Shown here: positions 1 to 7,479 of the stretch, piece by piece
How positions within the stretch are numbered: position 1 is the stretch's first letter
How the letters are laid out: the number at the start of each line of letters is the position of its first letter
From: Eubacteriales bacterium
GTDB lineage: Bacteria; Bacillota; Clostridia; Peptostreptococcales; Anaerovoracaceae
Length of the DNA stretch: 13,134 nucleotides
Reading direction: 5' to 3'
Assembly: GCA_028702415.1 (NCBI GenBank)
Contig: JAQVOT010000013.1
Coordinates: forward strand, 1 to 13,134
Notes under the pieces: model-generated
What the model was told of the DNA's origin: nothing
The model's input: only the letters and a program-made list of their open reading frames with translations
The model's database searches: none
Translations under genes and position numbers: made by a program

Positions 1-1
1 G

Positions 2-2440
2 CTGGCCGCTGCATTTCCTCTTAAATATTTCGAATTTGGTCTAAGTATGAGCTTCGTACTTAAGCTATACTGCGGAGGTCTCGCATACCTCTTTTTTGCC
101 AGAGAGGTAAAAATGTCAAACTTCCAGTGTATTCTGGGGCCGATACTTTATATATTCTCAACATGGTTCGTTAATGTAACTATGATTCAGAGCTCATTTA
201 TTTTTATTGCATTCATGCTGCCCCTCACCATGCTCTCTATTGAACGCATATACAGAGGAAAAAGCCCGGTTCTCTTCATTTTGACCGTTGCCTACTTCCT
301 CATTAGAGATGCATATCTGGCTTACATGGCTGCCATAGTGGCAATACTTTTCATGCTTCTCAGATACTTCGCATTTAATGATAAATTTAACATCAGTGAT
401 TATCTGAAAAACCTTGGACGTTTTATTCTGCACGGTTTAACAGGAGGTTTGCTTTCCGCCGCTTTTTCTCTTCAGTTCATCCTGGCAACAATGCGCGCCT
501 CAACAGTCAGTCCATCCTCCGGAGGAATGGATCTGTTCGTTTCGAATAATTTTCTGATAGACTTCGGTAAGGAGTTAATGACTTTTGGCCACACAACAGG
601 GTACACATATATAGGACTTCCAATTATGGCAATACTAGTTTTGCCCATTGCTGTGAGAAAGGTATCTCTAAAAAACACCAGCTCCCTAATGACCTGCCTT
701 CTGCTTGCAATGACTCTGTTTCCGTTTTTTTCTCACATGTTCAACGGTTTCAGCTACAGCACCGGCAGATGGTTCGTAATTATAGTATTTTTCGCATCTT
801 GGGCCACTATGGAGTGCTTTGATATCAGAGAACTGGCACAGAAGAAGAATATAATCATAATAATAATATGGCTGGTGATTCTGGCAATATGGACTATCGG
901 CTTTGAAATTCTTGGAATCACAGGCCTGTCTCTCAGAGGCACCGCTTTCATACTGCTGAACCTGGCTGCCGGAGCGGCTCTGATTTTCGTGATAGGCGCA
1001 TTCAGATCCGGGAGGTTTACAATAACTCAAAGGCAGATTGCCACCATATGCATTTCAGGGCTGGTTCTTATTGTATCCTGGTCAATGAGTTTCTATCTTT
1101 ATCAAAACAAATTTATCAGCGTTGGAGAAACCGCCAGATCTCTGGATACGGCAACCCAGAAGGCATCGACAGCTATTGAAGACGACGGCTTTTACCGAGT
1201 TGACCAGGTTGACTGGCTTAACTGCCATCAGGCCATGGAAATGCCTGATATGGAAAGCCTGTGGTGGCAGTCAAAGAGCGTATATGTATATGACTCCTTC
1301 ACTTCTTCCAAGCAACTGACTCTGAACAAATACCTGGGCAACAATTACGGATATCTTATGCGGGTTTATCTTCTGTCAAACGACAATCGTATGGGACTTG
1401 ATTTCCTCCACGGAGTGAAATACTTCCTGGGCGATAATGCCAATACCGGACTTGTGGGCTCAGACAATTATGCAGGCTACGGTTTCTCATACATGGATAC
1501 TCTGGAGGGTGTGAATATCCTTCGGAACAAATATGATTCAGGTCTTGGTTTTGCCTATGATAAATACATTTCAGAAAGCGAGTTTCTGAAGCTGTCAAGG
1601 CCGGAGCGGGAGCAGGCAATACTTCAGGCAGCCGTGCTGCCTGATGACAAATGCAACCAGATTACAGGCGATATTACAGAAGTCAAGTCCTCAGATATTG
1701 AAACCGATGTGAAAGATGTCAAGTATGATATAATTGCTACTGATGGATTGAGATTTACAGACCATAGTATTATTACAGAAAAAGAAAAAGCAAGCTTTAC
1801 CATCAGACTTGAGGATGTAAGCAGAAGTCAACTTATCGTCTCCCTTGAAAATTTTGTGAAGGATGATGATCATTCCTTCACAGTCACATGTGAGAACGGC
1901 AAAATCAAGGAAGTTGTACATACAGGACATTCCAACCAGTGCATACCTGATATAAGGGATTTTGACATGAACATGGGCTATACGGATGGCATCGAAACCC
2001 TTAAAATTACTATAAACCATGCGGGAGAATACAGCCTTGACAGTTTCCATGTTACTGCCATGAGTGTGGAAAACTACGACAGGTACGCACAGAAGCGTCT
2101 GGCTGAAAAATTTGAAATTGAAGAGTTTGACAGCAGCCACGTAAAGGGCGAAATCGATGTACGGAAGGATGGGCTTATTTATTTCTCAATTCCTCAGTAC
2201 ACAAACTGGAATGTATATATTGACGGAAAAAAAGCAGAAAAAATTGAAGATGTGAACATTGCCTTTATGGGTGCGGAAGTCAGCAAGGGACATCATGAGG
2301 TTGAGCTGAAATATAATAACCCTTCTCTTCTGTTCGGAATCCCGGCATCTGTCTTTGGTCTTCTGATTACAATAACAATAGGTATTGCAGGTCTTCGAAG
2401 AAGAAGGTCCTCTGAAGGGAACTCTCGATGGAAACACTAA
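2..2440 (+). CDS. YfhO-family polytopic membrane protein (5' partial)
   Basis: The reading frame is open to the left edge, with 15 in-frame codons before the ATG at 47, and those residues continue the membrane pattern. The true start therefore lies outside the window. Numbering from ATG 47, about ten to twelve hydrophobic segments fill residues 1-350. A large extracytoplasmic domain covers roughly 355-757, a last membrane segment about 760-785, and a basic tail (RRRR) follows. The stretch YTNWNVYIDG (718-727), followed by a G-H-HEVELKY segment and the final helix, is the characteristic YfhO C-terminus. In Bacillus subtilis, YfhO is needed with CsbB and GtcA to place GlcNAc on lipoteichoic acid, probably as a GT-C-type transferase using a lipid-linked sugar. 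The first membrane helices, where such proteins carry their catalytic acidic residue, are missing here only because of the window edge. It overlaps the next gene by 13 bp. Family assignment is firm; the substrate is unknown. Confidence 0.9.
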   Translation: MAAAFPLKYFEFGLSMSFVLKLYCGGLAYLFFAREVKMSNFQCILGPILYIFSTWFVNVTMIQSSFIFIAFMLPLTMLSIERIYRGKSPVLFILTVAYFLIRDAYLAYMAAIVAILFMLLRYFAFNDKFNISDYLKNLGRFILHGLTGGLLSAAFSLQFILATMRASTVSPSSGGMDLFVSNNFLIDFGKELMTFGHTTGYTYIGLPIMAILVLPIAVRKVSLKNTSSLMTCLLLAMTLFPFFSHMFNGFSYSTGRWFVIIVFFASWATMECFDIRELAQKKNIIIIIIWLVILAIWTIGFEILGITGLSLRGTAFILLNLAAGAALIFVIGAFRSGRFTITQRQIATICISGLVLIVSWSMSFYLYQNKFISVGETARSLDTATQKASTAIEDDGFYRVDQVDWLNCHQAMEMPDMESLWWQSKSVYVYDSFTSSKQLTLNKYLGNNYGYLMRVYLLSNDNRMGLDFLHGVKYFLGDNANTGLVGSDNYAGYGFSYMDTLEGVNILRNKYDSGLGFAYDKYISESEFLKLSRPEREQAILQAAVLPDDKCNQITGDITEVKSSDIETDVKDVKYDIIATDGLRFTDHSIITEKEKASFTIRLEDVSRSQLIVSLENFVKDDDHSFTVTCENGKIKEVVHTGHSNQCIPDIRDFDMNMGYTDGIETLKITINHAGEYSLDSFHVTAMSVENYDRYAQKRLAEKFEIEEFDSSHVKGEIDVRKDGLIYFSIPQYTNWNVYIDGKKAEKIEDVNIAFMGAEVSKGHHEVELKYNNPSLLFGIPASVFGLLITITIGIAGLRRRRSSEGNSRWKH

Positions 2441-4518
2441 ACAGCCGGTATCTGAATAACGCAGTAAAAATAATTATGCTGGCAGCAATGGCAGCAATGC
2501 TTATAATCTGCTTCGCAGTCTATAAAGCGGATATGGTGAATTTCGCTGTTTTCGTGGGATTCATCCTTTTCTATGTTCAGCTTCCCGGCCTGCTGATTAT
2601 TAGAATGCTGCGAATCAGGTTTAACCGACCGGCAACCACCCTGTGCATAGGGCTATTCACGGGATGGGGCTTTGTTGTGGGTCAATACTTTATCACAGAA
2701 CTTATTGGCACCAACATCCTGCTATATGCTCTGGGACCTATATGTTCTGTACTTTTCATAATTGCAAAAATCCTTAACAGAAAATGCGACCCTAGGTTCG
2801 GCATCAGGTTCAGTGAGTTGTCGACAGCACTGTTCATTTTTGTAGGTCTGGCTTTGCTCTATTCTCTCCTTAACAATCAGTATCTGTACCTTTCACCTGA
2901 GGTGAGCCAGTTCACATACATGAATCCCGACAAAGGCTACCACCTGGGTCTGATAGGTTCGCTGTCTCATGGCTGGCCCATTGAAAGTCCATGGGTTCAG
3001 GGCAGAACCATTCATTACCATGTATTTACTGAACTAATGTATTCGGTTCCTCTTAGGCTATTCGGAGTTCCGGCAGATGTGATTCTTCTGTCCTGTGGCC
3101 CTTTCATGACTGTATATACATTTGCTCTGTCACTGTACACTCTGTTTTCAGAATTTACTGCCAAGGTAAATCGTGCCGGCCTTTACTGTCTGGCACTGAT
3201 GCTTTCAAATATTTTTATTGCAAAGGCAGCTAACCAGTCTCTTGCATTCTTTTTCATATTCAGAAATGAAAACGCCACGGCTTTCGGTGTCAGTTGCATG
3301 TTTGCATTCTTAGTATTCTTCAGATACTGGTATGAGAGATTCTCTGCAGGTGAAAACCACTGGGCCGGGTTGTTTATTCTCACAATGCTTATTATGCTTC
3401 TTACAGGACTAAAGGGACCTATGGGGCTAGTCATAATCGGTGCAGTATGGGGAACATATTTAATAGGTATAATAATAAAAAAGGTTCCTCTGAAAACCAT
3501 TCTTCCCATTATTATTTTGACTATGGGATTTCTGGTGATCTACATATTTATCCTCGGCTCAAAGGGCCAAAGCAATGGCAGCGGAACCTCTATATTTGCC
3601 TTTGCAACCATCGTAGATATTACATTCTACAAATCAACATTGGTTGCTTTTATGAAATCCATCGGACTTCCTAAAATAATCAGATTGGGTATTCTGCTTG
3701 TGACATTCATGATATTTACACTTACAGCATTTATCATCCCTTTTGCAGCGGGATATATCAGAGAACTGATTCTTGTTTTTTCAGGCAGAAAGGATTATGA
3801 TTTTACCAGGGTCATTGTTTATGCCACATGCCTACTGGGTTTCGCCGGCATGTTCATAATGAATTACAGTGGACATTCCCAGGTCTACTTCGGATATGCG
3901 GCAATCCTCCTCGTCCCTCTGGTGTCTTTCTGGTTTTTTGAAGATCTGGAAGAAAACAAGAGCTTGATTATGAACCTTGTACGTATTGTATTCATTGCCG
4001 CCCTTGTATTTACATCGATCATCTTGGGAAGCCGCTACATGGAAATGATTGATGATGCCCGGGACTTCGCCACAGACGACATCAGCTACAGCAGATACAT
4101 CAGCCTTTCACATGATGAATACGAGGCAATGATATGGATAAGGGATAACACTCCTGAGGATGCCCTGCTGGCAACTGACAGATATTACAGCGACCCGCTT
4201 GATGAATACAGCTACCACAACAGATGGAACAACCGCTTCTTCCTTTATGCGGATTACTCCAACAGATTCTGCTACCTTGCGGGCTCCGGATACAACCTGC
4301 CCGCTGCAGACGGCTGGATGATAAGAAAGCACATGATTCTTGAAAATGAAAAAATGTATGATTCCTCAAACGAAGAAAGAGGTGCTCAGGCCAGAAGACT
4401 GGGAGTTGACTATGTAGTAGTTTCCAAGGACTTCACGGATGCAGGTAATCTGTCAAATGAAGACTATAAACTATCCTTCTCAAATGATGGCGTAGATATA
4501 TACAAGGTTATGCCATAA
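2428..4518 (+). CDS. Large polytopic membrane protein, GT-C glycosyltransferase-like
   Basis: This 696-residue protein has roughly a dozen hydrophobic helices (residues 15-530) followed by a soluble C-terminal domain (about 535-696), the general plan of GT-C lipid-sugar-dependent glycosyltransferases. After the early helices there is an extracytoplasmic loop with D168-K-G-Y-H172 and then G192-R-T-I-H-Y-H198. It resembles the acidic/His loop seen in many bacterial GT-C-like proteins, where an Asp is the presumed base. The C-terminal domain begins with SHDEYEAMIWIRDNTP (near 561-576) and ends in LGVDYVVVSKDF, a pattern common in tails of this group. I cannot name a precise family. The start is supported by GAAGGGA (2414-2420), 7 nt upstream, and overlaps the YfhO gene, suggesting coupled translation. 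A shared role in adding sugars to an envelope polymer outside the membrane is inferred from this pairing and from the nearby teichoic acid genes. Confidence 0.8.
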   Translation: METLNSRYLNNAVKIIMLAAMAAMLIICFAVYKADMVNFAVFVGFILFYVQLPGLLIIRMLRIRFNRPATTLCIGLFTGWGFVVGQYFITELIGTNILLYALGPICSVLFIIAKILNRKCDPRFGIRFSELSTALFIFVGLALLYSLLNNQYLYLSPEVSQFTYMNPDKGYHLGLIGSLSHGWPIESPWVQGRTIHYHVFTELMYSVPLRLFGVPADVILLSCGPFMTVYTFALSLYTLFSEFTAKVNRAGLYCLALMLSNIFIAKAANQSLAFFFIFRNENATAFGVSCMFAFLVFFRYWYERFSAGENHWAGLFILTMLIMLLTGLKGPMGLVIIGAVWGTYLIGIIIKKVPLKTILPIIILTMGFLVIYIFILGSKGQSNGSGTSIFAFATIVDITFYKSTLVAFMKSIGLPKIIRLGILLVTFMIFTLTAFIIPFAAGYIRELILVFSGRKDYDFTRVIVYATCLLGFAGMFIMNYSGHSQVYFGYAAILLVPLVSFWFFEDLEENKSLIMNLVRIVFIAALVFTSIILGSRYMEMIDDARDFATDDISYSRYISLSHDEYEAMIWIRDNTPEDALLATDRYYSDPLDEYSYHNRWNNRFFLYADYSNRFCYLAGSGYNLPAADGWMIRKHMILENEKMYDSSNEERGAQARRLGVDYVVVSKDFTDAGNLSNEDYKLSFSNDGVDIYKVMP

Positions 4519-4530
4519 CCAATTCAGGGA

Positions 4531-4536
4531 AAGGAG
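4531..4536 (+). promoter_or_regulatory. Ribosome binding site of the lipoprotein gene
   Basis: AAGGAG lies 6 nt before ATG 4543 in the 24-nt gap after the previous stop. It is a near-consensus Shine-Dalgarno sequence and fixes the lipoprotein start. No terminator or promoter is visible in this gap, so the gene is probably co-transcribed with the two membrane-protein genes. Confidence 0.8.
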
Positions 4537-4542
4537 ACTGAA

Positions 4543-4992
4543 ATGAAAAAAAACATCTTAAATAATATACTGGTTCCTATTATGCTACTGTCGATGATTG
4601 TCCTCTTCTCCGCTTGCGGCTTCAATGATAAGGATCAGCAGAACAATGCTTCAGATACAAGTGCTTCGGAGAAGGAACAAATATATACAAACGCCGATGG
4701 GAAAACCCAGGAAGAGCTGAATGCAGAAGATGATAATTTCTACGGCAGCTGGACAGCCACCTCCGGCTCTGCACAAAACCTGTACGGAAATCTTGATATG
4801 ACAATCAATGAGAACGGAACCTTTGATGGCAATGTCACAGGGGAAGACTTCTCGGGTACCTGGAAAAAAATTGATGAAGGCATCAGTTTTGAAAGCGTTT
4901 ATATTAACGGAGAGATGTATTTCGGAGAAAGATGCCGAATGGTAATATACGATGATTATTCGGTTCCTGTAACCATGAAAAAAGTGGACTAG
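4543..4992 (+). CDS. Small secreted lipoprotein, function unknown
   Basis: The 149-residue product starts with a basic n-region (MKKN), a hydrophobic core (about 9-22) and the lipobox LFSAC with the lipidated cysteine at residue 25, so it should be a membrane-anchored lipoprotein on the outer face. Residues 26-65 are polar and acidic (rich in D, Q, N, S, E) and look like a flexible tether. Residues 66-149 form a compact domain that opens with FYGSW and contains a repeat-like alternation of short strands, including GNLDMTINENGTFDGNV and SGTWKK (W107). By eye this resembles a small beta-barrel or lipocalin-like fold, but I do not recognise a named family. It sits last in the YfhO operon, and its final codons form one arm of the terminator. 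A role as accessory or sensor for the membrane glycosyltransferases is possible but unsupported by any motif. Confidence 0.85.
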   Translation: MKKNILNNILVPIMLLSMIVLFSACGFNDKDQQNNASDTSASEKEQIYTNADGKTQEELNAEDDNFYGSWTATSGSAQNLYGNLDMTINENGTFDGNVTGEDFSGTWKKIDEGISFESVYINGEMYFGERCRMVIYDDYSVPVTMKKVD

Positions 4993-5004
4993 CTGTCCAC
5001 TTTT
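4980..5004. terminator. Bidirectional intrinsic terminator between convergent operons
   Basis: AAAAGTGGAC (4980-4989) pairs with GTCCACTTTT (4995-5004), a 10-bp stem with the five-base loop TAGCT. On the + strand it is followed by a T-rich run (CTTATTT). On the - strand the same hairpin is followed by six T's (complement of 4983-4978). The lipoprotein stop codon (4990-4992) lies in the loop, and the stop of the opposing transferase gene (5006-5008) begins two bases after the stem. One hairpin thus appears to end both operons. Confidence 0.85.
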
Positions 5005-5005
5005 C

Positions 5006-6244
5006 TTATTTCCCGAATATCCTTTCAACAACCCTTTTACTGGCATATCCGTCATCAAGAGGATTGTATCTTTTATTGAATTCATCGTATCTGCTGTCCG
5101 GGCTCCTGTCCTTTTTTATTTCTACCAGCAGTTGAGCATTGCTTGTTACAATAGGTCCCGGCAGTTCTTCCAGAGAAATGTAGAATCCCCTTATCTCATC
5201 ACGATAAGCCTCCAGGTCGTACATGAAGAACAGTATCGGACGTCTCAGATTCGCGTAGTCAAAGAACACGCTGGAGTAGTCAGTAATAAGCATATCCGAT
5301 ATAATGTAAAGATCGTTTATTTCATCATAGTCCGACACATCAAATACGAATCCCTCATACTTTTTGAAATCAAAGGCACTTGAAACAAAGTAATGTGCTC
5401 TGAACAGAATCACGTATTCCGAAGCCAGTTCCCTGCTCATCATGTCAAAATTCATTTCTTCATAATAGGTATAACCCACAGTACTGCTGTATTGATTATC
5501 CCTCCATGTTGGAGCATACAGTATTACCTTTTTATCCGGTAGAATTCCCAGCTTCAGCCTTATAGCCTTTGCAGCTTCAGGCCTGAATGTTTTAAGATCA
5601 TCATTTCTGGGATAACCGGTTTCCAGCACAATATCGCTTCTCCCAACATCCTCCAGACCAAATGCGGAAATGAATTTCTCGGTGCAGAAGGGTGACGGCG
5701 AAATCATGTAACTGTATTTCAAGGCATCCTGTCTGTAGATATCGCTCATTTCATAATTGGAATGCCGTGCGTTGGCACCTGTTACCTTAATGTCAAGACC
5801 CAGTCTTTTTAACGGTGTTCCGTGCCAGCATTGAACATATACCTGCTCCGGTCTCTTTTCAATAATACTAGGAATTCTGGAGTTTGTTATCCAGTACCCG
5901 GCTGTTGCGTAGTATTTATAATGCTCGTCAGAATTGAGGCGAGTTACTATGGTTTGAGTGTTTTTCTTGAGAAATCTGTATTTCTCCGGATATCTGAATG
6001 CCCAGACAAATTTGTAATCCGCATATTCCGGACTTGAAATCATGTACTCGTAAATGGCTCTGGGACTGTCGGCATATTTTCTCCCCAGAAATGACATGAA
6101 AACAACAAGCTTATCATCTACAGGCAGATCTGTGAACCTTTTGTATCTTTTGGCATTCTTTGAATCTGCCATTTGTAGCAGATATTTCTTAGTGAACGGC
6201 AGTTTTGTTGATAATGTATTTTTTATCTTGGTACTCAGCTTCAT
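5006..6244 (-). CDS. CDP-glycerol glycerophosphotransferase (TagB/TagF family), copy 2
   Basis: This 412-residue protein should transfer glycerol phosphate from CDP-glycerol to a growing teichoic acid chain at the inner membrane face. The full catalytic set is visible: CWHGTPLK with His141, ETGYPRND (208-215), LYAPTWRDN (242-250), FRAHY with His284, and LITDYSS (319-325). The family is a GT-B-like fold in which the HGTP and RxH histidines and the TDYSS loop are needed for activity. The N-terminus (1-40) is strongly basic, consistent with peripheral membrane binding. At about 410 residues it is the size of a single-domain TagB-like enzyme, or of the catalytic half of TagF. Its ATG overlaps the upstream paralogue's TGA (ATGA), so translation is probably coupled. 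It is the last gene of the operon and ends against the shared terminator. Whether it acts as primase or polymerase cannot be told from sequence alone. Confidence 0.92.
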   Translation of the reverse strand: MKLSTKIKNTLSTKLPFTKKYLLQMADSKNAKRYKRFTDLPVDDKLVVFMSFLGRKYADSPRAIYEYMISSPEYADYKFVWAFRYPEKYRFLKKNTQTIVTRLNSDEHYKYYATAGYWITNSRIPSIIEKRPEQVYVQCWHGTPLKRLGLDIKVTGANARHSNYEMSDIYRQDALKYSYMISPSPFCTEKFISAFGLEDVGRSDIVLETGYPRNDDLKTFRPEAAKAIRLKLGILPDKKVILYAPTWRDNQYSSTVGYTYYEEMNFDMMSRELASEYVILFRAHYFVSSAFDFKKYEGFVFDVSDYDEINDLYIISDMLITDYSSVFFDYANLRRPILFFMYDLEAYRDEIRGFYISLEELPGPIVTSNAQLLVEIKKDRSPDSRYDEFNKRYNPLDDGYASKRVVERIFGK

Positions 6245-7479
6245 ATCATAATATCCACAACTCTTCTGCTGGCGTTTCCGTCGTCAAGATAGTTGAATTT
6301 CTCATTGAATTTTCTGTATTTTTCGTCTGGTGACCACAGAGATGTGTTTCTGATTTCATTTATCAGTTCATCTTCTGTCTTCACCTTTGGTCCCGGAATT
6401 TCATCAATGTCAAAATAGAACCCGCGTATCTCATTGGCATATTCCTCCAGATCGTACATGTAGAATATCATAGGTTTTTTCAGATTTGCAAAGTCAAAAA
6501 ATACGCTGGAATAGTCTGTTATCAGAAGATCTGTAATGAGATAGAGTTCCGTAATGTCATCCAGATACGACATATCATATACAAATCCCCTGAACTTTTC
6601 GAAATCGAACTGATTTGCAACAAAATAATGAGCCCTGAATAGAATAACATACTCGTCTGACAGTTCTCTCCGGAGCCTGTCAAAATCAATATGTGTATCG
6701 TAAACATAGCCTGCCCCGTCATGTTTGTTATCCCTGAATGTAGGGGCGTACATAATAACTTTTTTGTCTTCCGGTATACCCAGCTTTTTTCTGATTTCAG
6801 CCGGCCTGGATGCTTCGTAATTGAAAAGAATATCGTTTCTGGGGTATCCTGTCTCAATAATGATATTTTCTCTGTTCAGATTCTTCAGGTTAAATGCACT
6901 TGTGAATTTTTCCGTGCAGTATGCGGATGGAGAAATAAAATAATCATACCTAACAACATCCACATCGTTTCTATATTTTATTTCCTCAAGAGAATTATTG
7001 GCATTACCGCTTTCAGCTTCAATGTCACACCTGAGTTTCTTTAGGGGTGTTCCATGCCATGTCTGCAGAAAAACCTGCCCTTCCTTCTTGATTATTCTGT
7101 TATCAAGATTTGAGTTGGTTACTATGTATCCTGCCTGGGCACAGGTTTCGAAATACTTTTGAGATTTTATTTCTACTGTTTCTGCCCTTTGGAGTTCCGG
7201 AATATTTTCTGCCTTTTCCGTTTCTCTCAGGGCCCAGACAAACCTGAAGTCGTCAAACCTGTTGTCACTGATCATATATTCATAAATGGCCTTCGGATTG
7301 CATCCGTACTGCCTTCCCATGAATGTTTCAAACAAAACCAGTTTATTGTCAACCTTCCTTTTCTCTGTCAGCTTTCGATATTTTGATTCCTTGGCACCAC
7401 CGTAGACCTTTCTTACAAGAAGTCTTAAGCCCGGGAAGTGTCTGAGGATCTTTCTTCCGTATTTTTTCAGTTTATTCAT
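6241..7479 (-). CDS. CDP-glycerol glycerophosphotransferase (TagB/TagF family), copy 1
   Basis: Also 412 residues, this protein aligns end to end by eye with its downstream neighbour. It keeps every catalytic motif at nearly the same position: TWHGTPLK with His142, ETGYPRND (209-216), MYAPTFRDN (243-251), FRAHY with His284, and LITDYSS (319-325). The 301-365 part is especially similar, while the first 40 residues and the 85-115 segment have diverged. The N-terminus is basic and amphipathic (KKYGRK, RHFPGLRLLVRK). The ATG at 7479 overlaps the previous TAA by one base (TAATG) and is preceded by GGAAGAGAG, so the start is well supported. The pair looks like an old tandem duplication retained for distinct acceptor or linkage roles. 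The alternative reading, simple dosage redundancy, is less likely given the divergence. The exact acceptor is unknown. Confidence 0.92.
   Translation of the reverse strand: MNKLKKYGRKILRHFPGLRLLVRKVYGGAKESKYRKLTEKRKVDNKLVLFETFMGRQYGCNPKAIYEYMISDNRFDDFRFVWALRETEKAENIPELQRAETVEIKSQKYFETCAQAGYIVTNSNLDNRIIKKEGQVFLQTWHGTPLKKLRCDIEAESGNANNSLEEIKYRNDVDVVRYDYFISPSAYCTEKFTSAFNLKNLNRENIIIETGYPRNDILFNYEASRPAEIRKKLGIPEDKKVIMYAPTFRDNKHDGAGYVYDTHIDFDRLRRELSDEYVILFRAHYFVANQFDFEKFRGFVYDMSYLDDITELYLITDLLITDYSSVFFDFANLKKPMIFYMYDLEEYANEIRGFYFDIDEIPGPKVKTEDELINEIRNTSLWSPDEKYRKFNEKFNYLDDGNASRRVVDIMI

Noticed and set aside
47..49. ATG 47 as the true start of the YfhO-family gene
   Set aside because: The frame is open to base 2 with hydrophobic, family-like residues upstream. 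The protein would also lack its first membrane helices, so the gene is simply cut by the window.
850..869. AAT-type triplet repeat in the YfhO-family gene
   Set aside because: It encodes a run of isoleucines in a membrane helix; triplet changes would not shift the frame, and the tract is short and imperfect.
1691..2140. 149-codon open frame on the - strand inside the YfhO-family gene
   Set aside because: It lies wholly antisense to a recognisable domain, has no ribosome site I can see, and its residues resemble no family.
4506..4520. Inverted repeat GGTTATG/CATAACC around the stop of the second membrane-protein gene
   Set aside because: The usable stem is only about five bp with a five-base loop and no T-run, so it is too weak to call a terminator or regulator.
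4546..4553. Run of eight A's at lipoprotein codons 2-4 as a phase-variable tract
   Set aside because: Short A-runs in the Lys-rich start of signal peptides are common; eight bases without other evidence is not enough to claim slippage.
4651..5085. 144-codon open frame on the - strand across the lipoprotein gene and the terminator
   Set aside because: It is antisense to a clear lipoprotein, runs through the terminator hairpin and overlaps the transferase 3' end; it is a shadow frame.
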